Assembly: GCA_963920705.1 (NCBI GenBank)
Contig: OY987227.1
Span: 2,861,526-2,925,525, forward strand
Length of the DNA stretch: 64,000 bases
Reading direction: 5' to 3'
Origin: Odiellus spinosus
Taxonomy: Eukaryota > Arthropoda > Arachnida > Opiliones > Phalangiidae
In this document: positions 1 through 11,184 of the stretch, in pieces
Numbering within the stretch: the stretch's first letter is position 1
Layout: each line of letters begins with the position of its first letter
Program-made: the position numbers and the translations under genes
The notes under the pieces: generated by a model
The model's database searches: none
What the model was told of the DNA's origin: nothing
Seen by the model: the letters and a program-made list of their open reading frames with translations, nothing else

Positions 1-96
1 AAACTTGTAAATTTGCAATTTTAATTACCTACCACTAAATAAAAAAAATTGGTTAATTGATTTACTAGTGTTTAATTTTTCCAAAAGCAAACACTA

Positions 97-889
97 ATTA
101 TACAAAAACGTTGTTTTGCTTCGCACTTCAAAAAAGTGCATTTATAGGTAAGAATATCAAACCCGTGAAGGGACAGAAATTATAAATTATCGTTGAAAGA
201 AATTTGAATGTCACAGTCTAAGAAATCAGAAAGCTATAATGAAATAATTAATATGAATAAAAAAATTACATATAAATTCGGCCTATCGAAACTTTAAATT
301 ATGTAGAAGTGATTCGTAGAAATCACTCTTGGAAAGGGTAACTTAAAGCCTACTATGCGTTTAATGGTAGAATTGCGTAATACCAATTAGTTTAAGCTGG
401 CGCTTTTGAAATGTTTAGTTTTTAGGGTGAAGAATTATAGTTCCTTAAGAGGGGTTGCCGTTTGGATGCCACTCGAGATTTTGAGCATGTTTCACCACGG
501 GGTATATACTAACAAACCTTTACTTGTGCCTTATCGTCACCTGACACCTCTGCCAAAGTTTAGTTGATTCTTACTTTTTCCGTTCTCCTAGACTTTGGTG
601 ATATCTTATGGTGATGGTTGCAGTTTCCAGCTTGTAAAAGCAAACACTCGGTTTTTTATAACCTTTACATTCTTTAACTCTACATAATTTAAAGTTTCGA
701 TAGGCCGAATTTATATGTAATTTTTTTATTCATATTAATTATTTCATTATAGCTTTCTGATTTCTTAGACTGTGACATTCATATTTCTTTCAACGATAAT
801 GTATAATTTCTGTCCCTTCACGGGTTTGATATTCTTACCTATAAATGCACTTTTTTGAAGTGCGAAGCAAAACAACGTTTTTGTATAAT
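97..889. mobile_element. Fold-back element, family FB-B copy 1
   Basis: Two long inverted arms (about 97-305 and 681-889, ~209 bp each) differ at only a few bases. They enclose a ~375-bp centre with no ORF of note. The arms end in ATTATACAAAAACG and contain GCTTCGCACT and CGTGAAGGGACAG, which recur in the related elements at 4570-5134 and 21720-22315. The long-arm, short-centre shape and lack of coding capacity are those of a non-autonomous fold-back element. I could not settle a target-site duplication, so the superfamily is unknown. Confidence 0.8.
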
Positions 890-983
890 AGCTTTCTCTA
901 GCTGACAAATAAAACTATTATTATAATGAAGCAACCTCCACCGTAAGACTGTAAATGTACTTTTTATACGGTAGAGACATCTA

Positions 984-1045
984 TACTACCACATTATTTG
1001 ATACGTATTTAAATTACTACCACATTATTTGATACGTATTTAAAT
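984..1045. repeat. 31-bp direct tandem duplication
   Basis: Two adjacent identical copies of a 31-bp unit that begins TACTACCACATTATTTG. It is a simple local duplication with no sign of function. Confidence 0.9.
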
Positions 1046-2535
1046 TACTTTTAATTATCACGTTAATTACTTCGGAGATCCCAAACGATTTTAATAAAAA
1101 AATTTAATCATACTTTTGTAAAATAAGTAATGATTTGGTTTATAGCGATAATTTACGCGATAGAGGGCGGTATATACAAATTGAACATTTTGAGTAGAAG
1201 CAAATGCCGGATACCTTGCGTCCATGGATGAGTCTAACTTATGGTATTATTTTTATTATGATTAAACTGACTTAACGCTTATCTTTAACAAGTTCGACCG
1301 TCTTTCATTCACAATATCACGATGAACTGAATGAGAGTATGCAAATAAATCTATATTTTGGGAGAAAAATATTTGAAAAATGTCTCCCCGAGCTTACCAA
1401 CCACGATAATTAACGCTATGGGAAGCAAAATTATCCTAACCCGAATACTTATACTGATAAGCAAGCGCGTGGCTCTGCTCTTTCTATCACCGTGCGTTTC
1501 AAGTAAAGTGGAAATCTTCCATCGTTTCAAGCCAGTCTTTCCAGAGACCCTATAAATTATTTGACTATCGCAAAATCGATGGGCAACCTACCATCACCAC
1601 GTCCAATGACATAGTGTAACCGTAATAACAACTTTCTGACCTTTTGATAAGTCCACACTGAAATTGACGGTCACACTAGTCTCCCCAAATCTAGATGTTA
1701 CGCGAGTCCTTAATGAGATCCTCCCATAGAGCCCCATAGGTCGGGCCTTCAGCTAGTATAATATGTACAGTGAAGCAGCCATTTCGATACCATTTCATCA
1801 AATGTGTTTTTGGCAGAATTCTGCCTAAGTATGCTGCTTTCAAAATACATTCAGCAAAATATATCTATACTATAAGAAATTCGTCATTAGCATTATAATA
1901 GGGTCATTCCATCTCAAATTATCAAACCAATGCTGGTCGAAAATTACGGATTTTCATGAAACTTTTTTCTAGGGTCCATTACCATAAGTTATGAAGATTC
2001 CGGAAGTTTAGCGACTTTAAATTGAAAATTTTTAAAGTTATGATTTTTAAAATTGTTGGCCCATTTTACAATCTTTGCTTACTTGGCTCACATTTAGTTA
2101 AATATCTTGGCCGGTATTATTTTTAAACATCTGAAATTGGTTAACCCGAGCTAAAAACGTGCCCCGAGTCTGAATTTGTAATCTGTTTAGCTCTATACAC
2201 TCAAGTTTTTGAGTTAAGCGCTAATTAGGGGTGGCAATTAACAATTAATGCCGAAAAAGGTCCACCTCCAATTTTAGTGAAATTTTTAGGGAATCACCTA
2301 CGTATACATATAGAATAAACCCCAAAATTTGGTTTCACAGAAACCACTATTTCTGTCGGAAAAAAAATATATATATATTTTTGGGAGTGAATTTTCGTAT
2401 TTCAATGCTAATTTTCTATACAGAGTGGTTCTTAACAAAAACACAATAGCTTCTATGGAGGGATAAAAATAACATTGAGCGCGTGCTAATCGAATTGATT
2501 TTTTCAAAAGTCTCGCGCGCGAGTTCGAATAAAAT
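1046..2535. other. AT-rich intergenic DNA, no gene recognised
   Basis: Only short spurious reading frames are present. The part around 1900-2500 has the look of a worn dispersed repeat, but no ends or second copy were found in this window. Confidence 0.6.
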
Positions 2536-4490
2536 TATATCAAAAATGTCTTTGCGAACAAAGACCCAGAAGGACACGATATGATTTCGGAAGGCTGAAG
2601 CGACAGATATTATATAAAAAATGTCTTTGTGAACAAAGACCCAGAAAGATCTGTTATGATTTCAGATGGCTGTAGGGACAGATATGTTAAATTTTCTTTT
2701 AAAACTTAAAATTTAATTATAATCGCAATCTGACAGGATTTAGTCTAATTTTAAAACAACTGATTTTATTCACTCGCAAATATTTAAGAAAAAACATAAC
2801 AGGCGATTTTCTCCCATTGACCATTAACATTAAATTTGGCTTAATTATTTTTCAGGGAAAACGTGTATTGAATTGTTTTTCTTTAGCATAATGTGAGTTC
2901 ACTTTTTTTTTAACCCCGAATAGTAATGACCAGGCTTGGAAATAAGTCACGACATTTGACTACTAAAATAAATGCCCTGACTACTAAAATAATGAAAAAC
3001 AGGGGGGTAACTAGTCAATTTGACTAGTGTAACATTTACCTGAATTCTAATATTCATCAAACCCAAAAAGGGAGAAAACGAGATTATACACAAGTGAGAA
3101 AAGCTTAAATTCAGTCCTCGCGAATACGACTTACGAAATGGGTTAAGCATTATATTAATACGGTCTTTCCTTCTTGTTTCATACCCCTATTTTTATCCCC
3201 AGTAGTCAGTGACTACTAAAATAAATAAGGAGAGGGGGCTCACTAGTCAGTCTGACTACTAAATTTCCAAGCCTGGTCACGACTTGTACTTCAACAGGTC
3301 GTTAAAAATACTCGCCGGTTTATAAGAATGGGTATCTTATAGGGACTATTTGCGTTTTTTATACTCACATTGTTTTCTAGCTTAGCAAACGACGTTGACC
3401 GTAAGAAATTGAACAGTCAAAGAAGGAGGATTTTAAACGGGGCAAATTTCAGAAAATATAGGGCTTTTAAGTTATTTATAGTTATTTTTCTTCGAGGAAA
3501 ACCTTATAATTTTATTTTATGATTCCCTTGAAAGAGATCACTTTCTATCGCTAAAACCTAAATACATAAGGATTGGTTTTGGAAATCCGAAACCTAAATT
3601 GGGACTAAAATACAGCGAATTTTTATTCTGTATAAACTCCTTACTTTAGCACGCATAATGCAATATGAACGAATTGCCTCGACTAAAGTCGAGGAGTTAT
3701 AATAAAACATTTATTTAAGTAGTTTTAACCGAGTTTTAACGGAATTTAAAGGTCGGTATTCGAGTATTCGTTAATTACAAATTTAAGAATATTAATTATC
3801 GAAATACATATAGTTAAAGAAAGTATCCATGATTAGCGTATAGCCCCTTTAAAGCCACATATCTCACAACCTTGGTTTGTTTACATATCGAGGACATAAA
3901 TAAAGAGCTTTTTAATAGTACCCATTCTAGAGCAGATATGGCCTTTGAAACAACGACGTTGAGTAATCCCTGGTTTCGGGATAGCGTGTGGTCTTTAACG
4001 AATAGTAATTCAAAGTAAGAATAAAAAAATGTGTCTGAAATATACTTAAATCTCGGTGAATGAATTTACGACTAAGTCGAAAGTTAGAATCGAACGAAAA
4101 GTTTTATTTTGGCTGACACGTAATCCCTGAAAAATAATTAAGCCAAATTTTATGTTAAGGGTCAATGGGAGAAAACCGCCTGTTATGTTTTTTCTTAAAT
4201 ATTTGCGAGTGAATAAAATCAGTTGTTTTGAAATTAGACTCTAAATCCTGTCAGATTGCAATTATAATTAAATTTTACGTTTTAAAAGAAAATTTAACAT
4301 ATCTGTCCCTTCAGCCATCTGAAATCATAACAGATCTTTCTGGGTCTTTGTTCACAAAGACATTTTTGATATAATATCTGTCGCTTCAGCCTTCCGAAAT
4401 CATAACGTGTCCTTCTGGGTCTTTGTTCGCAAAGACATTTTTGATATAATATCTGTTCCTTCAGTCTTACATTTTATGGTAAACTTCAAT
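2536..4490. mobile_element. Fold-back element, family FB-A copy 1
   Basis: Inverted arms at about 2536-2858 and 4125-4490 enclose ~1.3 kb without a convincing ORF. Each arm has two ~78-bp subterminal units, each holding a perfect hairpin GTCTTTG-(4 nt)-CAAAGAC. The right arm extends a little further out than the left. A second, much enlarged copy lies at 47925-58028 and a single arm unit at 46100-46182. The interior carries a hAT-like insertion at 2931-3275. Iterated subterminal units in long arms are typical of fold-back DNA transposons; the transposase source is not visible. Confidence 0.8.
2931..3275. mobile_element. hAT-like MITE inserted in FB-A copy 1
   Basis: A 345-bp element with terminal inverted repeats CAGGCTTGGAAAT / ATTTCCAAGCCTG. 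It is flanked by 8-bp repeats GTAATGAC (2923-2930) and GTCACGAC (3276-3283). The FB-A copies near 48354-48361 and 57630 carry a single GTCACGAC at this place, so they are empty sites. CAG-type ends and an 8-bp duplication are hallmarks of hAT transposons. The inside repeats GACTACTAAAATAA-like motifs and encodes nothing. Confidence 0.9.
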
Positions 4491-4569
4491 ATCAGTAGAC
4501 TTGCCCTCTAATAGTATTAAGTTATATATTAATAATATAAACATCGCAATTTTCCGTATCGTGAGACTT

Positions 4570-5134
4570 TTTCTTTAAAAATGGTAAAAACGTAGGTTTG
4601 CTTCTCACTTCTAAAAAAGGTCATTTATACCCAACGATGGTGGACCAAAGCCGTAAAGGTACGGAAATTAAAAATTAAAAACCGCGAAGGTTTAAAATTA
4701 AAAATTAACGGTTAAAGAAATAAGAAAGCCAGAGTCTAAGGAATTAGGAACTTATAGATATTAATACGAATAAAAATTATAAAAAAAAAAAGACGTATAA
4801 ATTCGACCTATGGAAAGTTTAAATTATGTAGTCATTCTATAGGGAGACAGCAAAGAGCCAAGGGGGAAAGAAAGCCTGACGTCATGGAACTCCCTTACTG
4901 GGGGAGCGTTTGTAATAGCTTCTTCTGTAACTCCTTCACTAAAGGGGAAGAACACACTAAGAGTTGAGAGATAGAAACCTCTGACGTATCAATGTCTCCC
5001 TTGCTGACTCCCTATAGTAGAATCCACCCTCGGACCGGTTATATTTTACGTCACCCCAATATATGTAAACATTTTCATTTTTAAGGGTGAATCTACTATT
5101 AAAACTTTCCATAGGCCGGATTTGTACGTCTTTT
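4570..5134. mobile_element. Truncated fold-back element, family FB-B copy 2
   Basis: The left arm (4590-4830) aligns at low identity with the arm at 110-305, sharing the TTTGCTTC..CACTTC and ATAAATTCG..CCTATGGAAAG stretches. The right arm starts near 5097 (ACTTTCCATAGGCCGG) and is lost after ~35 bases, where the satellite array begins. The centre has CTATAGGGAG / CTCCCTATAG as inner inverted repeats. It is an older relative of the element at 97-889. Confidence 0.65.
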
Positions 5135-7806
5135 TTCCCCTTTAAACCCAATTAAAATTAATTTATTCATCATTTTTGATGTTAATAGCTACAGCAGCCG
5201 CACTTGATTCAGTCAAATCTCTACATTTTTACCATTGCCCTTTAAACCCAATTAAAATGAATTTATTCATCATTTTTGATGTTAATACATCCGGCAGCCG
5301 CAGCGAAATCTTTAAATTTTTAGCATTGCTATTAAAACCCAATTAAAATTAATTTTTCCATCATTTTTGATGTTAATAGCTACAGCAGCCGCACTTGATT
5401 CAGTCAAATCTCTACATTTTTACCATTGCCCTTTAAACCCAATTAAAATTATTTTTTTCATAATTTTTGATGTTAATAGCTGCGGCAGCCGCACTTGATT
5501 CAGTCAAATTTCTACATTTTTCCCATTGCCCTTTAAACCCAATTAAACTAAATTTTTTCACAATTTTTCATGTTAATATCTGGGGGAGGCTCACTTGATT
5601 CAGTCAGATCTCTACATTTTTACCATTGCCCTTTAAACCCAATTAAAATGAATTTTTTCATAATTTTTGATGTTAATAGCTGCGGCAGCCTCATTTGATT
5701 CAGTCAAATCTCTACATTTTTCCCATTGCCGTTTAAATCCAATTAAACTAAATTTTTTCATAATTTTTTATGTTAATAGCTGGGGCAGCCTCACTTGATT
5801 CAGTCAGATCTCTACATTTTTACCATTGCCCTTTAAACCCAATTAAAATTAATTTTTTCATAATTTTTGATTTTAATAGCTGGGGCAGCTGCACTTGATT
5901 CAGTCAGATCTCTACATTTTTACCATTACCCTTTAAACCAAATTAAAATTAATTTTTTCATATTTTTTTATGTTAATAGCTGGGGCAGCCGCACTTGATT
6001 CAGTCAGATCTCTACATTTTTAACATTGCCCTTTAAACCCAATTAAAATGAATTTTTTCATAATTTTTTATGTTAATAGGTGGGGCAGCCGCACTTGATT
6101 CAGTCAGATCTCTACATTTTTACCATTGCCCTTTAAACCCAATTAAAATTAATTTTTTCATAATTTTTGATGTTAATAGCTGGGGCAGCTGCACTTGATT
6201 CAGTCAGATCTCTACATTTTTACCATTACCCTTTAAACCAAATTAAAATTAATTTTTTCATAATTTTTTATGTTAATAGCTGGGGCAGCCGCACTTGATT
6301 CAGTCAGATCTCTACATTTTTACCATTGCCCTTTAAACCCAATTAAAATGAGATTTTTCATAATTTTTTATGTAAATAGGTGAGGCAGCCGCACTTGATT
6401 CAGTCAGATCTCTACATTTTTACCATTGCCCTTTAAACCCAATTAAAATGAATTTTTTCATAATTTTTTATGTTAATAGCTGCGGCAGCCTCATTTGATT
6501 CAGTCAAATCTCTACATTTTTCCCATTGCCGTTTAAACCCAATTCAACTAAATTTTTTCATAATTTTTTATGTTAATAGCTGGGGCAGCCTCACTTGATT
6601 CAGTCAGATCTCTACATTTTTACCATTGCCCTTTAAACCCAATTAAAATTAATTTTTTCATAATTTTTGATGTTAATAGCTGGGGCAGCTGCACTTGATT
6701 CAGTCAGATCTCTACATTTTTACCATTACCCTTTAAACCAAATTAAAATTAATTTTTTCATAATTTTTTATGTTAATAGCTGGGGCAGCCGCACTTGATT
6801 CAGTCAGATCTCTACATTTTTACCATTGCCCTTTAAACCCAATTAAAATGAATTTTTTCATAATTTTTTATGTTAATAGGTGGGGCAGCCGCACTTGATT
6901 CAGTCAGATCTCTACATTTTTACCATTGCCCTTTAAACCCAATTAAAATGAATTTTTTCATAATTTTTGATGTTAATAGCTGCGGCAGCCTCATTTGATT
7001 CAGTCAAATCTCTACATTTTTCCCATTGCCGTTTAAACCCAATTAAAATAAATTTTTTCATAATTTTTATGTTAATAGTTGGGGCAGCCTCACTTGATTC
7101 AGTCAGATCTCTACATTTTTACCATTGCCCTTTAAACCCAATTAAAATTAATTTTTTCATAATTTTTGATGTTAATAGCTGGGGCAGCTGCACTTGATTC
7201 AGTCAGATCTCCACATTTTTACCATTACCCTTTAAACCAAATTAAAATTAATTTTTTCATAATTTTTTATGTTAATAGCTGGGGCAGCCGCACTTGATTC
7301 AGTCAGATCTCTACATTTTTACCATTGCCCTTTAAACCCAATTAAAATGAATTTTTTCATAATTTTTTATGTTAATAGGTGGGGCAGCCGCACTTGATTC
7401 AGTCAGATCTCTACATTTTTACCATTGCCCTTTAAACCCAATTAAAATGAATTTTTTCATAATTTTTTATGTTAATAGCTGGGGCAGCCTCACTTGATTA
7501 AGTCAGAACTCTACATTTTTACCATTACCCTTTAAACCAAATTAAAATTAATTTTTTCATAATTTTTTATGTTAATAGCTGGGGCAGCCGCACTTGATTC
7601 TGTCAGATCTCTACATTTTTACCATTGCCCTTTAAACCCAATTAAACTTAATTTTTTCATAATTTTTGATGTTAATAGCTGCGGCAGCCGCACTTGATTC
7701 AGTCAAATTTCTACATTTTTCCCATTGCCCTTTAAACCCAATTAAACTAAATTTTTTCATAATTTTTTATGTTAAAAGCTGGGGCAGCCTCACTTGATTC
7801 AGTCAG
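5135..7806 (+). repeat. 100-bp satellite array 1 with 5-mer higher-order repeat
   Basis: About 27 head-to-tail monomers of 100 bp. Landmarks in each monomer are CTACATTTTTACCATTGCC, CTTTAAACCCAATTAAA, ATGTTAATAGC and GCACTTGATTCAGTCAG. One early monomer resembles the 91-bp variant found elsewhere. Diagnostic variants recur every five monomers: TGCGGCAGCCTCATTT at about 5681, 6481 and 6981, and TGGGGCAGCTGCAC at about 5881, 6181, 6681 and 7181. This shows a ~500-bp higher-order unit with one partial three-monomer repeat. Reading frames inside the array are repeat translations, not genes. Confidence 0.95.
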
Positions 7807-7967
7807 ACAAAGAATCTCGTTAGATTCGAAACGTTGTGTCGCCGCGACAGGTGTCGTTATACAACACCCCGGTTTTCATTATTAATTTTAATAAAGTTAT
7901 GAGTTTTCGTAAAATAGCCTCCTTTTAATTATCATACTACCATGACAAAAATTAAATTATCTATAAG
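7807..7967. other. Short unique spacer after satellite
   Basis: Unique AT-rich sequence between the satellite and the Gypsy LTR. It contains a GC-richer patch, CGTTGTGTCGCCGCGACAG. Nothing else was recognised. Confidence 0.5.
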
Positions 7968-8167
7968 AGTCACTTAGTTAACTAACAAAACATTTAATAC
8001 AGAGTGAGTTCGGTAAATGGGTATTGTAATTGAGCCACAGCTCTCGCTTATGCCCCGATCAAGAATGCCCTGTCTCTCCTCGTTGTCCCTCTCTCTAAGT
8101 GGCGCCACCTAGGTTAGTAAGGTGGCACCCATTTGTGTCCCTGGACATAAGAACACTGGACATAACA
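7968..8167 (-). repeat. Gypsy A 3' LTR (worn)
   Basis: Matches 10970-11184 along most of its length, sharing CAGCTCTCGCTTATGCCCC, CTCCTCGTTGTCCC and TCTCTAAGTGGCGCCAC. Its outer end ends in CATAACA, next to the C/T-rich complement of a polypurine tract at 8172-8193. The other end is eroded. Confidence 0.8.
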
Positions 8168-8599
8168 ATACCTTCCCCCCCCCCTTTTTTTTTACTTTGT
8201 CCTTAAATATTCGTCATATTTGATAGCGTGATGGTATTTTCCTTTCCTTACGGCCCTTGGTTGTGGCAATGGATCCATCCCCGAGTGTTCTTGATGGATC
8301 ATGGTGATGGACCTCTTCGTTAGTGGGGTTGTCCGGACATTTCTGTATGAAATCTAGTCTAGTTTGGATTGTAGAGGGATTCGTTGCCGCTTGATTGGTA
8401 ATGACGGAAAGTTGATGTTCTGTTTCATTCGGTTTTGCAAATTCAGACTGTGTACTTTTATATCCTTCTGGTATGTACGTGGGAAGGGGACGAGATAAGT
8501 TTTGAGATGAGTTGCCCCTTGTTGTAGTTCGAGGGCGTATTTGATTACTATGCCTTCTTATCTCCCCGTTAAGAGTTTAGATGATGAACATCTTTTGGG

Positions 8600-10540
8600 C
8601 AGGTAACGCTCATGATGGTTCCAACGAACCATGTTTCGCCCTGGCCAAAGTTCCTAGCGAAGACTGGTCGTTGATAGTAAATTTAGGTTCGCCCGTTGGT
8701 TCCCGCATGGGAATATTCTTTGGGTGGCATAAGTCAATTCGGGAAATGATTTGGCAACCCAGCATCATTTCGGCTGGAGATTGGCCATTACTGGTGGGTG
8801 AGCGTCGGTGATTCATTAGTATGCGGTTAATTCTTGTTGCTAATGATCCTATTTTGTGCGTGGCGAGCTCCGATTCCAAATCGTCGATGTTGGTACCCGA
8901 TACTTTCTTCGGGCTCTTTTTAACCGTTCTTACGTTTCTTTCCGCCGCTCCGTTCGAGGCTGGGTGGTGTGGGGCGGATCGCAAGTGACGGATGCCGTTA
9001 TTCGCCGTGAATTTGGCAAACTCTTCGCTAGAGAAGCATACTAGTGTGATCATGACCCCGAAGCGAGCGATTAGTTCATTCATAATTTTGCAAATTCCTT
9101 GATATCAAAGTCTATTTGAGGCCACCAAACGCTGGATCTGGCCATTCCTTTCATTTTGACTATACCCTGGTGGGATTCGTGGAGATTATGTAGGATTTCT
9201 GTCCTGTATTGCAGTGGAATTATAGCCCGATTTTCCATTAGGAGAATGCCGTTGAAGTTGGATATATCATATCGTCTCCGGTAGTATGGTTCCAACTCAC
9301 CGGATACTTTGGAAGATGGCCACCTATCTAACATCCCGATGTGATGCGTCTTAGCTGGTTTCTTCCACGGTCTGTTGTTTTTGGGTCGTACCGGAGGATG
9401 CAGGCAAGCTTTGGAGATGTGTCCCACACGGTCACATTTGTGGGATTTTGCTTCCCGGTAGGGGCAAGCATAGCCCTTGTGGTCGTCTCCTGTGCATCGT
9501 AAACAGCGGCTATAATCTGGCACAGGTTTTCCATTAGATTCGTGTTGGTCCTTTGCCGGCTGGCGCGTGTCGCCCCGGGACCCGTTATTAATCCTCCATT
9601 TAATATTCTTACTGGTTTTACTCTGCTCGTTAGGTAGCTCGTCGACCCGATTCACTTGTTCTATCCTATCCTCCTCATTAATTTCTCCTAGGTTGCGTGT
9701 GAAACTCTCCATGGCGAGTAGAAGGGTAGTGGCTCTTTTCAGCGTGACTGTGCCAGTCTCCTCCTCATTGGCGATGAGGCGCTGTTGCATCTTTTTATTA
9801 TTAATCCCAAAGATGATTTTATCCACAATCATATCCTGCCTCACAATCTCGAACTTACAGTTTACTGCCTGGTTCTGCAGGTCAGCGATGAAGGCCTCTA
9901 TGGTTTCGTCCTTTTGTCTGTTCTTACTGTTACGATAAGAAAAAACATGTGTAATTAGGTGTAAATAGACTACGTAAATAAACAATACGACTCTGAACCG
10001 GGGATCCCGCTGTTTAAGAACTTACTAGCCCCCTTACAATAGGGGTATAAGAAGGATAGACTGGAGGGGGTGAGAGGTCAGTCGAGTCGAACTCTCCGAT
10101 CGGAACACTTCGTAACAGGGCATTTAGTCTGGTCGAAGTACTTATGAAAGGGCACAGTAAGACTCGCAATTAGAGGGAACCTCGGTTTAGTATAGATTTA
10201 GAAGTAAATCTTTGCCACTTATTCCTTAACGCTACACTACGATGGAACAGTATCCTAGCGATACTTCGTAGGAGTGTGGGGTTAAAGTGTTGCTTTAACG
10301 CAGCTTTAAGTTCGAAGTAGGTTTTGTCAGCAATGGCGGCTGGTTGGATGCGGCTGCGGAAAAGTGTAAGTCTCCGTGCTCAAAACAGTTCGTAAGATTG
10401 CCTTCTTGGTGGCGGGGTCTTTTATCTGGTTAGCATCGAGGTAAGCATCTAAACGCTCGGCATATTGATCGCATGACTCAGTTTTACTGTCGAATGTGTT
10501 TAATCTTCCAAACATTACCGCTGGTGTAGCCATTATGGAA
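8600..10540 (-). pseudogene. Gypsy A gag and integrase remnants
   Basis: Minus-strand remnants run from a gag start near 10.53 kb (MATPAVMFGRLNTFDSKT), through a zinc-knuckle region near 9.4-9.5 kb with CxxC and CxxxGH-type spacing, to an integrase zinc-binding part near 9.1-9.2 kb (HNLHESHQGIVK) and an integrase core near 8.6-9.0 kb (SAPHHPASNGAAER). This order is that of Ty3/Gypsy gag-pol with most enzymes missing. It is a fossil with several breaks and is not expected to be expressed. Confidence 0.8.
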
Positions 10541-10801
10541 TTATTGTTTTTGGAACCGGCCTGGATGCGGATAACGTTACCGGGGGCTTGTGCGTGCTAC
10601 CGATTATTCGTAATAGAAGGCCAAAAGCCAGAGTTAAAACACGTGGAAGAGCATAATTTTTTTGTTAAGCCTGTGAAAGAGCGTAATTATTACCGTTAAG
10701 CCTGTGTTTTATCTACCTTTGGGCGTGGATAAAGTTTGTACTTGCAATTTGACTGGAATGATTCTGATCCTCGTGAGCGCTTGAGCGAGATTGAGGGTTT
10801 T

Positions 10802-10831
10802 GTTGTTGTTTTTTTTTTTTTTTTTTTTTTG
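10802..10831. repeat. Poly-T tract
   Basis: A nearly uninterrupted run of T inside the leader of Gypsy A (a run of A on the element's own strand). Confidence 0.9.
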
Positions 10832-10925
10832 TTTTCTCTCTAAGCCTTTTTCCCTCGTGGTTTTCGACTGCATTCACCAAATTAAGTGTTGAAAAATAGA
10901 TGACCCACTTTCTTCTTATATTTGG

Positions 10926-10944
10926 GATCCCATCTCCGTCGCCA
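10926..10944 (-). promoter_or_regulatory. Gypsy A primer-binding site candidate
   Basis: On the minus strand, TGGCGACGGAGATGGGATC follows the 5' LTR directly. A TGG start complementary to a tRNA CCA end is usual for Gypsy elements. The TGGCGAC beginning resembles arginine-tRNA sites known from other insect elements; this is an inference. Confidence 0.55.
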
Positions 10945-10945
10945 T

Positions 10946-11184
10946 TGTTGCGTTGTTCGTTATTAATTAAGAGTTACTTAATTAACTAACAAAACATATT
11001 TAATACAGAGTGAATTCGGCAAATGGTTACATAGTAATTGAGCTACAGCTCTCGCTTATGCCCCGATAAAGAATGCGGCATTCCTCTCCTCGTTGTCCCA
11101 CTCTTCGTCCCTCTCTCTAAGTGGCGCCACCCATTTGTATCCCTGGACATAACAATACTGGACATAAGAACACTGGACATAACA
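10946..11184 (-). repeat. Gypsy A 5' LTR
   Basis: Longer than its partner at 7968-8167 and aligned with it over about 200 bp. Tandem GGACATAA-type copies occur at the outer end. Confidence 0.8.

Larger units (their letters stand above)
7968..11184 (-). mobile_element. Ty3/Gypsy-type LTR retrotransposon fossil (Gypsy A)
   Basis: An LTR element lying on the minus strand. Its two LTRs (7968-8167 and 10946-11184) differ by roughly 10-15% plus indels by eye, so the insertion is old. A G-rich purine tract next to the left LTR and a TGG-starting primer site next to the right LTR fit this orientation. The interior keeps gag-like and integrase-like stretches, but most of the protease, reverse transcriptase and RNase H region is gone. 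It is clearly broken, with several breaks. A further LTR-like insert may sit near 9948-10162. Confidence 0.85.

Noticed and set aside
6967-7197. Open frames inside the satellite
   Set aside because: The protein repeats with the 100-bp monomer; the frame is open only because monomer length and variants allow it.
8581-9938. Plus-strand frames across 8.58-9.94 kb
   Set aside because: They are antisense to the Gypsy A remnants and have no protein character.
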